A program made the position numbers and the translations under genes. 64,000 nt of DNA from Gliomastix tumulicola (taxonomy: Eukaryota; Ascomycota; Sordariomycetes; Hypocreales; Bionectriaceae), in contig BCHX01000001.1 in NCBI GenBank assembly GCA_001599755.1, positions 5,456,001 to 5,520,000 on the forward strand, written 5' to 3'. How positions within the stretch are numbered: position 1 is the stretch's first letter; each line of letters starts with the position of its first letter. The notes below the pieces were generated by a model, which saw only the letters and a program-made list of their open reading frames with translations, made no database searches and was not told the DNA's origin. Below, one piece after another: positions 22,621 through 33,606 of this stretch.

Positions 22621-25600
22621 TCACTCGTCATCATCGCTGTCCAAAACGAAGCCGCCACGGATACGCGGCCTCCTTGCTGGCACCACGGGAACATCCTCAT
22701 CATCATCGTCGCCGTCTCCCTTGTTGGCGTTCTGCGTCTCCGTCTCCATCTCCACGTCGGACGCGTCGTCTCCCTCCCCGTCAACGTCGCTCTCTTCCTC
22801 GCTGTCGTCTGGCTTTCCTTCTGGACTCACGCGCCTCCTTTTCCTGGCTTCACCTTCGCTCACGTCGAGCGGCGTGTCATCCGTGCCGCTCTCCGCGGCG
22901 TCGTCCTGGCTGCTGAGGACCTTCCGCGCGAAACTCAGATCGTCGTCTTCATCCTCGTCGCTGTCGTCAGACATCACCGCCGACTTGCGCTTCTTCGCGG
23001 GCGGCTTGACAGCATCCGTGATGGTCGCGACGGCCGACTTGGCAGCCTTCTCGGCGCGCGCCCGGGTCTCCCGCTCCCGCGCGAAGAAGGCCTCGTCCTC
23101 CTCCGAGTCGAACTCGTCGTCGCCCTCGTTGACATACAGCGCCGACTTGATCTTCCGCGCCTTCTCGCGCTCCCTGTCGCGGCGTTTCCGCGCCCGCTCG
23201 TCGAGCTCGTCCTGGTCGGGTTCTTCGTCCACGGGCTTCCTCCGTCTGCGGTTCTTCTTCGGTCGTTCGGGAGCGTCGATGGCCTTTCTTGTCGGTGGTC
23301 CGCCAGCGGGGAAGAGAATGTCATCGTCGAGCCCATCGTCACCGTCGCCGTCTTCGTCATCGTCATAGGCCGCCTTTCTGCGCGCAAGACCCTTGCGCTT
23401 CAGCTGGTGCTCAGCGAGGACGCCTTCGTCGAAGGTGGGCGGACTGAATTCGGCTTGGTTGATGAAGTGGAGGGTGTCCTTGAGATGGTCGGGTGTCACC
23501 TCGGCGGGGATGATCCAGCTCGAGTCGACGGTTTCTTCTGAGACGGGGCCGAAACGCTCGAAGCCGGAAACGGTCATGAGTAGACGCAGATGTGAGTTCT
23601 TGAAGATTGCCGTGCGGATAGCATCGTCGTCAGGGCTTGCGTCTGGGTAGGATAATGTTAGTCATATGAGAGCCTAGGAGACTTGGGATTGTGCGTATCA
23701 CGCACATATTATAGGGGCCGACTTGGCGTTGGCCTTAGACGTCTCATCCTCTTCCAGAAAAGGGTCCTCGGCAGCTACACGCGCCTCCTCAGCTGTCAGC
23801 CAAGCCCGCCGTTCGCTCTCCGCCTTGGCGGCAATCTTCTTCACCCAGGCAATCAGATTCGCTTGGTTCCTGTCCAGAAGCGCGCCGACCACAATCGCCA
23901 CCTGACGGTCTCGCTCTTCTGTATGCCGGAACTCGAGCTCGGCGCCCGGCCTGGCTTGTGCCTTGACGGCGCTCGTCTGCTTCTCGTACCCGTACTCGAG
24001 GAAGAAGGCGGTGCTCTGCAGCTTGCTGAAGAGCATCTCGATGAGCAGCTCGGGCCGCTCCTCGAGCTTCTTAAAGCATTTACGGAGAATCTGCTTCACG
24101 AGCTCTTCCCACTCCTTAAACGAACCGGACGACTTGTCGAGGGCCTCGGGGCCTTTGATCATGTTGTACAGGAGGTGGATGATGTCGACTCTGTAGAGCA
24201 TCACTGCCATGTCTTGTTTGAAAGCCATTCGGTAGAAGTACCGATGACACCGCTTAAGCTGGGCATCTGTCAGGTCTCTGTAGAACTTGGTAAAGGTGAC
24301 GAAAGTGTCCACGACTCCCTGTGGCGTGAATCGTGACGAGAAACGGGAGAAGTCGAACTTCCGTTCTCTGACGGTACGCTCAGCAGCGTCGGCGTCGTTC
24401 TCATCCCCAGAGCCGTCCCCTGCATCGGCGGCATCTTCCCCCGGTTTATCGTCCGTCGCATTCTTCTTCTGCCGTGCTCGTTTCCGTGACCGCACCTGCA
24501 TGTCGACGTTCTGTTGCGAATACGACTTGAGCACGTTTAGGAAATGGTGGACGAGCTCGGTCGCAGCGTCCAGGTAGTCGAAGCCCTGGTCCTTGTATGT
24601 CCGTCCGATCGTGGCAATGGCGTCGTGCGTAGCCTCTTCGTAAAACAGGCGGCTGAGTATGTTCTCCGCGATGTCCTCATCGTCCTCGTTGCCGCTCTGC
24701 GTCATCTCCTGAACGGTGATGAGGATCTGCGTGAAGCACCGCATGACAGCCGTGAGTTCGTGCCAGTCCTTGTGCTCGTGTGCCTCGTGGAGCGCCTTGT
24801 TCAGCGTGATGAACATTTCCTGGTTCAAGACACCGGCGACGAGGTTGAAACTATTTGGCCCTTCATCAGATTTCTTCTGCTCGTCTCCCTTGGACTTCCT
24901 CCTCATCCGCTCCGCCTCGAGGAACCAAGCCACTAGATAGAAGAACTGGCGCCGATGATACGCCAGAAGGTGCGGCGCTTCGCGGTCTATCGTCTTGCGC
25001 ACGTGTGAGAAAAGGGGGTTGAATCCCGAGTCGAGGAAGTCCTCAACAAAGGACCGAAGTTGGCTGTTGGCCCTCGCGTTGAGCTTCGCTGCAAGGCCGA
25101 TTTCCCTGTCGACCTTGTCCTCCTTCTTAGTCCGACGCGCGGGCTTGAATATCTTGGCGTTGTCCATCTTGCGTGCCCTGGCCGCTGTGTCGACCAGCGC
25201 GTCCTGCCCGTGCAGCGTCGACATCTTGCCGTCGTCCCGCTTCACCCAGATCATGGTGCCGAACCGGTTGTGCCGCGTCGGACGGTGGTACGAGTTGAGC
25301 ATGGCCTTCTCTTTGTGCATGAGCTCTGACAACTCGTCGGCCTTCGCACGGTGCTGCTGCTTCTCACTCATGAACATGTTGTCGATCTTGACCTGCTTGA
25401 CCAGGTGATAGATGACCTCCATGACGACAGTGTCCTCGGTGCGGAAGTCCTCGCCCATATTGGAGGCAAGCGTGAGAAGGACGTGAAAGATGTCCTGGTA
25501 GGAGAAGGCGTCGATGGTGGCGGACCGCGAGATCTGGGACTCGTCCCCATCGTACTTGACATTCGGCGGCGGGGCAATAGCAGCGATGTTGCGCAGAAAG

Positions 25601-26210
25601 AAAAGCATCAGCTTGATGATGCCCTGATCGCGCTGCGTACGCTCCCCGATCGGCATAGCAATCGATGGCAGCGCCGATCGCACGGCCGTGTGCAGTATCC
25701 TCGCTCCGTCGAAATTGATGATGGCCCTCTTATACGCGACCTGCGCGAGCTCCAGCACCGGCATGTGACGGTGGTGGTTGACCGTCATGCGCTCCTTGTC
25801 CCTCTCCATGGGCCAGGTGAGCGGCACCATGACCTCGAAACAGGCGAGGGCGATGCGCGCCTTGAACTTGCTGTCGTTGGCGTTCTCGGGCCATGTCGCG
25901 AGGATGGGAAGCAGGTCGCCCTCGATCAGGTTGGCTTCGTGGATGCAGCGGGCAACGTCCATGCGGTTTGTCTTCTCGTCGTAGAATCGGATCCATCGTT
26001 TGAGGTCCCGGAGGACCTCGAGGGCGTCGTCACCCAGTTGATAGCGACCATCATCGTCGGTGCTTATACCACCGAGCTGCAGGCTTCAGGTCAGAGAAGT
26101 GTGCCCGTTGAAGCGGATCGAAGAAGTGCACCTACCGCAGAGACGAGGCTGTTGATGTGGGCTCGAACTTCAGGATGGACAATGTCTGAACTGCCCTCGG
26201 CAGCCTCCAT
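22621..26210 (-). CDS. TOF1: Topoisomerase 1-associated factor 1 (Tof1/Swi1/Timeless)
   Basis: Fork-protection complex subunit that travels with the replisome, allows pausing at barriers and mediates the S-phase checkpoint with Csm3 and Mrc1. Exons 26210-26136, 26076-23706 and 23642-22621 give 3468 bases, 1155 residues. The N-terminus reads MEAAEGSSDIVHPEVRAHIN, then LGDDALEVLRDLKRWIRF, followed by the Timeless domain with TWPMERDKERMTVNHHRH and a helical-repeat middle. The last exon starts with YASPDDDAIRTAIFKN, and the end is acidic and basic in alternation with several Lys/Arg nuclear-targeting clusters (PKKNRRRRKP) and a DSDDDE stop. The start at 26210 is the only ATG that joins in frame. 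The 3' end converges on BOR1 (298 bases between stops). Long open frames on the other strand over this gene are shadows. Confidence 0.94.
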
Positions 26211-26630
26211 CCTGGCGGTGTGTTGCTCTCTGTGCCGGGTTGCGAGCTATAGAACAACCAGTGTAGAGAACGAATTGATGATGTATTCAAGTCCTCGAGA
26301 CTCTGAACATGCTCAGGATGGGGTCCAGGTTGTATACAGTAACTGTGCAAGACATATGCCCCCCACATGCTCAGACGTTGAATTACATGCTTCGCGTCAG
26401 ACGCGTCTCGAAAGCCAGACCCGTGTAAATGGGGACGCGACCGATAAGAGTCCTTATCTCTCATTTGAATGTTATCGCGATAAGCAGCCCATTCCGAGGT
26501 TGGAGTCGAACATAACTAAGCCGGGCTTAGCCGCGGAACCTCGCTCCAAGATCCATCGTCATCCGGCACAGCAGCTTCATCTCTCCCACCTCCAAGCAGC
26601 TCTGTCAAAAAAAAATAAAAAATCACAGCC
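26211..26630. promoter_or_regulatory. Divergent promoter, TOF1 / 3-hydroxyacyl-CoA dehydrogenase
   Basis: A 420-base bidirectional promoter. It contains CCGAGG (reverse of CCTCGG) at 26494-26499, the core known for FarA/FarB/CTF1 fatty-acid regulators, 132 bases before the dehydrogenase ATG. One six-base match is weak evidence. An A-rich run (26607-26622) lies just before that ATG. Confidence 0.45.
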
Positions 26631-27701
26631 ATGTTCCGGATGCAGGCATTGAGGGCTGCGCGCCAGTCGCGCTGCTTCAGCACTTCTCCTCGGCTCAATG
26701 CCGCTGAGATCAAGAGTCTCGGTGTCATCGGTGCTGGGCAAATGGTGAGTTGGTGGTCCTCGACATGTGAAAGTCGCCGATACTGTTCCTCACACACAAT
26801 TCACTACAGGGTCTGGGGATCGCACTCGTGGCTGCGCAAAGGGCCAATGTGCCCGTGTCTTTGATTGACGCCTCGGACAAGGCTCTAAGCAAGGGCCTTG
26901 CCTTTGCTGGTGCGTACCAACCCCCCTGTGCTTCTCATTATAGCATGACAGCTCATATATCCCCCCACAGACAAGCTCCTGGCGAAGGACGTGTCCAAGT
27001 CCAGGATCACACAAGAGCAGGCAGACCAGGCCCGCTCCCTTCTGACCGGGAGCACCAAGCTGGAGGACCTCTCCTCTGTCGACTTCGTCATCGAGGCCAT
27101 CCCGGAGATCCCTAACCTCAAGTTCGACATCTTCCGCCAGCTCGCCGAGATTGCCCCCAAACATGCCATCCTCGCAACCAACACATCCTCCATCTCCATC
27201 ACCAAGATCGCCGCGGCCACCACCTCGGACCCGACCGACACCTCGGCCTCGTCCCGCGTCGTGTCGACGCACTTCATGAACCCCGTCCCCGTCCAGAAGG
27301 GCGTCGAGATCATCGCCGGTCTGCAGACGAGCAAGGAGACGCTCGACATCGCCGTCGAGTTCTGCAAGCGCATGGGCAAGGTGACGTCCGTCTCGGCCGA
27401 CTCGCCGGGCTTCCTGGCCAACCGGATCCTGATGCCGTACATCAACGAGGCCGTCATCTGCCTCGAGACGGGCGTCGGCGACCGGGATTCCATTGACGCC
27501 ATCATGAAGAACGGCACCAACGTGCCCATGGGGCCCCTCCAGCTTGCCGACTTCATCGGGCTTGACACGTGCTTGGCCATCATGAAGGTGCTGCACGAGG
27601 AGACGGGCGATTCCAAGTACCGTCCCAGCGTCCTCCTTGGCAAGATGGTGGATGCAGGGTGGCTTGGAAAGAAGAGCGGCAAGGGCTTCTATGACTACTA
27701 A
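26631..27701 (+). CDS. 3-hydroxyacyl-CoA (3-hydroxybutyryl-CoA) dehydrogenase, mitochondrial
   Basis: Oxidises L-3-hydroxyacyl-CoA with NAD+ in fatty-acid or branched-chain amino-acid breakdown. Exons 26631-26744, 26810-26909 and 26971-27701 give 314 residues. The N-terminus (MFRMQALRAARQSRCFSTSP) is a clear mitochondrial presequence with an RCF/ST cleavage pattern near residue 16. The Rossmann loop reads GVIGAGQMGLGIA with one intron inside it. NTSSISITKIA, the catalytic histidine-glutamate pair in STHFMNPVPVQKGVEII, SPGFLANRILMPYINEA and the final GKKSGKGFYDY complete the family. Size matches single-domain HADH/HBDH enzymes, so this is not the peroxisomal multifunctional enzyme. Chain-length preference cannot be told from sequence. 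Confidence 0.92.
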
Positions 27702-30270
27702 GCACGTTTGTAAATAAAGGCCTGCTCACGATGAATTCCATTGGAAATTATCTCCTAAACCTCGCTATACGCCTTACTAGGCCGAGCTTCCTACTCTCAG
27801 GGCAGCAGGTCTGATGGGGAGACAGCCGTTACGCAGGTTTGAAGCTTGTGAACCCAAGATGCGTAATGTCTGTCTCGAAGAAGATTCTTTTTGTCGATAT
27901 CCCGAGAGCGTGATTTCTTTCATGTTCCAGTGGCAATGGCGTCCGCAGGCTTCGGGCTGTGAGTGCCATGTTCAGTCAGTCGCTCCGACCCCTATTCAAG
28001 AGCCGTACGCAATTAGAGCCACAATCCATGAGCCTCAAGCATATATGGCCACCAACAACCTTTCGCTAATTGATATTCACGGCTCCCGAACAACGAACCG
28101 TGTCCGGAAAGGCCTTTCGTCCCGGGCGCAGTGAAATTACGCAGTACACATACGCATCCCATCCGCCACCTAAGAGCCATGTTCGTCAACGAGGGGTTCC
28201 TCCGGCCTCGGGCAAAGTGGCGGCGGTGAAGGCCACAAATTCGGCCAAGCTCGCCCGTGTTTGTAGCACGTGAGAGAATAGCTGTCAAGGCCGTGACCAA
28301 TTTGACGTACGTCGAGTCCATAGCTGGTGTCCCCTCTAGGATTTGGCCATGAGTGTCCCGCGCCACCTGGATAATACATGATGAATGTTCTGTCCCACCG
28401 TCAGCTGGAACGATTGTCTTGCCCATCTCCCTATCGAGGCAAAGCTCCGTTTTCTTTGGTCTAGTCGCACAACATAAGTGCTCTCGAGGTGAGATTCTTG
28501 CATTCTTAAACAGTTTCTAGACAGTCACGAGCAAGCCATCTTAAACCGGGTGCGTTTCAGGTTTCTCGTACCGATGAGCGTCTAGCATGGCTTACCCTGT
28601 ATCCGCTGTTCGATGAGATCAGATTCAGGCCATGCATCTAAGAGGATAAAGTTGACAGAGCCCTGACGGTGGCATAAGTAGTTCCCCTTACAATAATAAT
28701 AACACCACCCGCTTATTATCCGCACCGATAATATTGAAAGCCAAGGATCTTGGGTGCAACGCGGTCCCGAGGGCTCGGCTACCTGTGCGTGTGCAAGACA
28801 TCTTTCTAGGGTCATCCTTGTTTCTTTTGACCAACCTACTGTTTCATAATTCATCATTTGTTCAGACACGAGGCACGAGGTGGCTCTCACGATCGTGTCT
28901 TGACACCATCCATGGCGCCAGTGGGCATCAGACAAAAAGCCCTTTGGAGGGGAAAAATTTGGGCTCCTCGGCGCGAGAACTGTCGGACAGACATACGGAG
29001 CTGAACCCACCTGCACCGCCAGGTTGCAGCGCCCATATCCGTTTGTGCATAGAGGGCATGTGCCTCCATGTTGGATACGCGTAACGTAAACCTCTCATAC
29101 CGGACAATTGTCTGGTGATATTCTCATTCGTGAAAAGTCACCCACATAGAGAACACCATCACAACGTACATTCTCAGATAAAGCCGTCAAGACACGTTGA
29201 CGGACCTTGAAGTGACCGTGTCGTTGAGGAGGAGGACATCTGTATCATTCGATTGGAGGGACCCAGGGTGTGACATGCACAAGGCCTGGTGGATGAGCGT
29301 CCACTGACAGGGAGAGGGACCTGCAGCGCTCCGGAGTTGCACGACATCGAGTCCTGGTGGCATTGGCCAACGTACCTTCGAGCCATGTCGTCAACAATAA
29401 TGGCTTTCTTCAATTCTTGAAAGTAGCGACGGACTGCAGAACCCCAGCCCGGCGCTCGGAGGGATTCAATTTCGCCGGATCGGGGAGCTGAGGTTGACGG
29501 AGTCGATCCGAGAGAGACCTGTAACTAATTCTGGCAATGTGCCTCTTGATGACGCACGGCTTTCGCGTAGCCCGTGAATCATAACCGTGGTTGATTCTTA
29601 GATGCATAATGATGCGTCTAATTTCATGAAAAGGGTGATGATCTTGGAGACGACACTCTTAGCCAGGAACAGCCGTGAGGTGCATGCAATCTCCATCCGG
29701 ACAGGCCATCCTCTGCCCTGGCAGAATCGCGTCATCATATCCTTCTGCCAGCTTTTGCCTCGATCACCGAGAAAATGCCTCCGTCGCCAGTATGAATTCG
29801 TCGTCTGTACCGAGACGTGAAACCAGCCGCTGCCCCTCCCATCTTGGATGACGGTCGATTTGTCCGATAGCGGTCCCGCCCGAGATGAAACCTCTTGGCC
29901 TAGCGAAGCCATCTTGTGCAGGCCTGGTTCTGCCGGGCCGTAAGCCCACCGCCAGCTGCTTCTTCGAGAGCAGCCCCCAAAGGATCAACAGGCAGGAGAG
30001 CCCTTTTCGCACAGCGGACCACGGCCAGGCACAGGGTTGCACTGGGCCCACAGAGGCTTTTCCCTTGGTCGAGTTCCCAGGGGCCTCTCAACAAATTCGG
30101 CCGGCGGGCTGCCTGACGGGCCTAGCTTCGGCTCTTTCGGCGCTAGTTTCCATGATGCCAAACATTGACCTGACATGCTACCACGTCCAAGGTCATCATG
30201 ATCGCGGGCGCAGCCCCTCCATGTATTCCGGCGAGCGCATTGTTAAGGCTAGCACTGGTAATAGGATGAG

Positions 30271-30310
30271 AGCCAGCACGAGCCACCACGATCCAGCACG
30301 AGCCAGCAGC
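30271..30310. repeat. Four tandem copies of a 10-base unit
   Basis: Consensus AGCCAGCACG, four copies in register (AGCCAGCACG, AGCCACCACG, ATCCAGCACG, AGCCAGCAGC). It is non-coding. The 10-base period is close to one helical turn. Confidence 0.85.
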
Positions 30311-33095
30311 AAGCGTACCGGAAGATCTAAGACCGAAGAGTCATTTTGAACCATTTCTGCACCGTCTTGCGGTCGGGCTCGAAAATGTAGGGGTGATGAT
30401 GTTCCGAAGGCAAAGGACCAAGGCGTTACCGACGGTAGCGGCGTTTGCGAGTGGCAGAAGCTTCCAGCTGGGTTGGGCGGCTGAGGTGCAGAAAGGACAC
30501 GCCTGACACCTCCAAAGGCAGGAACGGTAGGAGTCGGGCTCGTACCTGCCTTGAGTCACCTGGCAGGTGCGGCAGAAACCGGGCCCAGGTCATGACTTCC
30601 TTGCCAGATGTTGCACGGCGGACGCACCTGCCACTGACTGGAGATGTAGGGCTTGCAGGTCGGACAAAATTGCAGGAGCTGCCGCCGGGGAGGCGAGAAC
30701 TGGTACTTGCAGGTACGGAGCACTGGTTCCAACGACGGCTGTCGAGCTCGCCCACGTCGTCAGCGGAGGGCTGGCTTCAAGGCTTGGATAATGCTCCATC
30801 ACGAATTGCCCCTCAAGTAGCAAGAAGTTACAGATCTAAGGTTGTCCCGAGTTGCAGAATGCTAGCGACCAAAATGCGCTAATCGGTGTGTGAGAGATGC
30901 ACGGCCATAACACAGAGATGAACCCTCTCCCGTCTGTCAGTGTCATGTACCAGGTACATCGCGCCTTCCACGGCTGGCCTCCCCTTACCCATTGGGCAGT
31001 GACAGCAGCCGCCTCCCGCTACCCTCCTTGACAGCGCCAATTATCTCATCAGCTCACACCATGGACGGTTTTCCGTGTCTCCAAGACAGTCCACCGCCGC
31101 TCCTCGACCAATTTCACAAGACGGCTCAATTCGTTTGACACTTCCGCGAAACGACACCGGTTAGACATCGACTATGCTTGTTTCGACGACCCAGCGCTTC
31201 CTGTTTCTTCTGGCCGCACTCCGTAATCCTGGGGTCTCGGGGAGAGGTGCTGGAGGTGGACAGAACACCTGGGATGGTACCCTGTCAAGCCTGTGGCATC
31301 CCTGTCCTGACCATCCTCGCACTAGAGCCAGCCATCCCTGTTCCCCTTCCCGAAACGCCTCCCCATTTCTCTGCCCTACATGTAATTACGCACGGATACT
31401 TGCATTCTAAGCTTACTTGGCCCTTTGATAGGTGCTAACATCAGCTTGTCAGGTACATGCTCCGTACAGCCCAGGACAAGAAGGGAGGGACAAGACAAGC
31501 TGTGGGGATGTCGGGCCTCAAGGAGCGTTAGACCTGAGTCCTTGACAAGAGTCGACATGCCCGACGGCCCTGCCTGGCTGAGCTGAGGTCACCGTCTGAA
31601 CACGACCCCTCCATTCCAAGGCCTGCTCCCCTCGGCTACCACAGCCATCAAAGACCTCCAAGTCTGTGCCGCTTTGGCACACTGCGGAGGAATAATGACA
31701 GGAAAACAGGTTGCTCTTTGGGTATCCCCTCTCAGAGGCTTGGCTGGCAGTTGATCCAAAACTTGCCAGCCTCGTGTCGGTCTCGGTTCCTGTCATGGCT
31801 TCCGTTACGTGCTCCCCCTCCCCCCTGTCAAGTGAGGCGGAAAAGGACGACTGTACGAGTACCTGGTACGTCGGCTGCAGGCCCTTGCCCTCCACTTGCT
31901 TGTCATATGTACTAAGGGAGTCCTGGCCCGAGATCGAGTATTTCACCCTATTGACAGGGGGCATCTATTATCTCGAGGTACATATGTACAAGTAACGTGT
32001 ATCGAACCTAGCTCCACCACCTCGAGCTCCTGTGAAGACTCATGTGCTGGCAGGGCACGACCTGCAGCCTGCATGAGCTGCCCCGGCCTCCAACCTACTA
32101 GGTATGCATGGAGGCGCATTCTAGCGAGCAGACAGACTGAAATTGTCCCAGGCGGCCAATTCCCAGACCGCACCAACTCGGAGTGCTGCGCCCGCAAACC
32201 GCCGCCTCTCACCCACACCTCTTCTGTTCATGCCGGAGACGGGACGATAGCTCGTATCTCGTGCTTGGCCGGGATTTGAGAGACTGACACAACATTGCAA
32301 ATTCCTCAAGCTTTCGCTGGGAACGGGCTCTCGTGGTGGTCTGGTCTAAGATCGTGATTATGACAAGGTACCGACCCTTATCCATGGAGGGATGTTTTGG
32401 TGTGGCTCAGTTATCGTGCTGGGATGGACAACCCGGGACCTGATTTGTCGAAACACAGCTTGACTACGATTCGAGAAGCGTCACCGCTGCCCGCTAACAC
32501 ATAACCCCAGTCCGTCTGGACGCCCGCTTGTACACAGTACCTTCTCTGGGGTGAACCTCCCCGTTCCCTATTTTCTACTCTCTATTATCGTTGTACCAGC
32601 TCCCACACGTCTCAGCATTGTGCCGTCTTGTTCGTCTTCCTCCTCTTTTTCCTTCTTCAGCCCGGTCCTACATCGACATTTCTCCGGCACCCACCTTGCT
32701 AATAATCCCCTTGTACGTATCCGTCTGGATCAAGCAACGGAGTATCGACGATCACTTCATCATGTTTTGTCTTGTGCTTTCTCCAGGCTCTTGAATCTGG
32801 TTTAGTCGAAGACGGTGAATCCATTGAGATTCATGATCAGCACTGCGTTTGCAGTTTGCATGCTCATCCACCCCAGACGCACTCAGCTGCCCTCGATTCT
32901 CACTTGATCTCTGATTCCTCGGTCCTTCCCCCTTCATTCCTATTTTTACCGCCTCGCGTAACTTGGATCGGAGCTATCTGCGGCCTTTTAGCTGCTGGCT
33001 CTGACGAATACTCGAATTTTATTTGCGAGGAACAATCTCAGTGGGCGCTGCCTTCACCGTGGGCGGCTAGCCGCTTCTCTCCCCTGCTCTCCAGG

Positions 33096-33120
33096 TCAGG
33101 TCTGGTCTGGTCTGGTCTGG
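33096..33120. repeat. (TCTGG) pentanucleotide repeat
   Basis: Four perfect TCTGG copies (33101-33120) preceded by one TCAGG, in the presumed 5' leader of the homeodomain gene. Confidence 0.9.
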
Positions 33121-33606
33121 GTTGAGTTTGACGTACATCGCATCGGTACCACCCTCCGAGAGGAAAGAGGGTCATACTACCTTACCTTGCCTACCTATTA
33201 CTTTAGTACCTTGCCTCACCTCCCTTATATTTCAACAAAATACGGAGACTTCTTACGGATGTGTCCCCACGCCGGCACGACACTCAACCTACTTAGTCAA
33301 ATAGGCTGATAGTCACCAGGCGCGGGCGAGTTCATCAGGGGCGGTTCAAAAGATCGAGACTATCATCGATTTGCATGATACTTCCTGGGCCCGGCAATAC
33401 CGACTTCTCTTGGATACATTAGTCCTGCGTTCTTCGCCCCAGCCCCATTGCAAGTCCGGCTTGTCAACTGCCATATCATACCACACTGCACCACACCATC
33501 ACAGATTCGACTTCTCGTTCACGCGCGATCTCTCCTGGAAGACCGACATCAGCTTACGTCCTCTTCGTCGACCAAGCAGCTCCAGCTAGGAGTAGAGTTA
33601 TAGCAA

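Larger units (their letters stand above)
27702..33606. other. 5.9 kb gene-poor region upstream of the homeodomain gene
   Basis: No frame on either strand resembles a known protein, and I found no repeat-family transposon, tRNA or 5S rRNA. From about 32530 the plus strand becomes pyrimidine-rich (CT runs near 32620-32665), which looks like the start of a long leader for the gene at 33607. Short tandem repeats occur at 30271-30310 and 33096-33120. Best read as an extended regulatory region; an unannotated non-coding transcript is possible. Confidence 0.5.

Noticed and set aside
22591..23541. Plus-strand open frame (316 codons) over the TOF1 tail
   Set aside because: Antisense of the charged C-terminal exon, which gives Val/Leu/Arg-rich translation by codon complementarity.
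25351..26652. Plus-strand open frame (433 codons) over TOF1
   Set aside because: Antisense of conserved TOF1 exons and the divergent promoter; no domain seen.
26790..27596. Minus-strand open frame (268 codons) over the dehydrogenase
   Set aside because: Antisense shadow of a well-supported enzyme gene.
32400..32465. Possible tRNA (TGGCTCAGTTA box A-like wording)
   Set aside because: No matching T-arm (GGTTCGA-type) and no acceptor stem.
27702..32500. Relic transposon in the gene-empty stretch
   Set aside because: No terminal repeats, no reverse transcriptase or transposase wording, and no AT-skewed, repeat-mutated composition.
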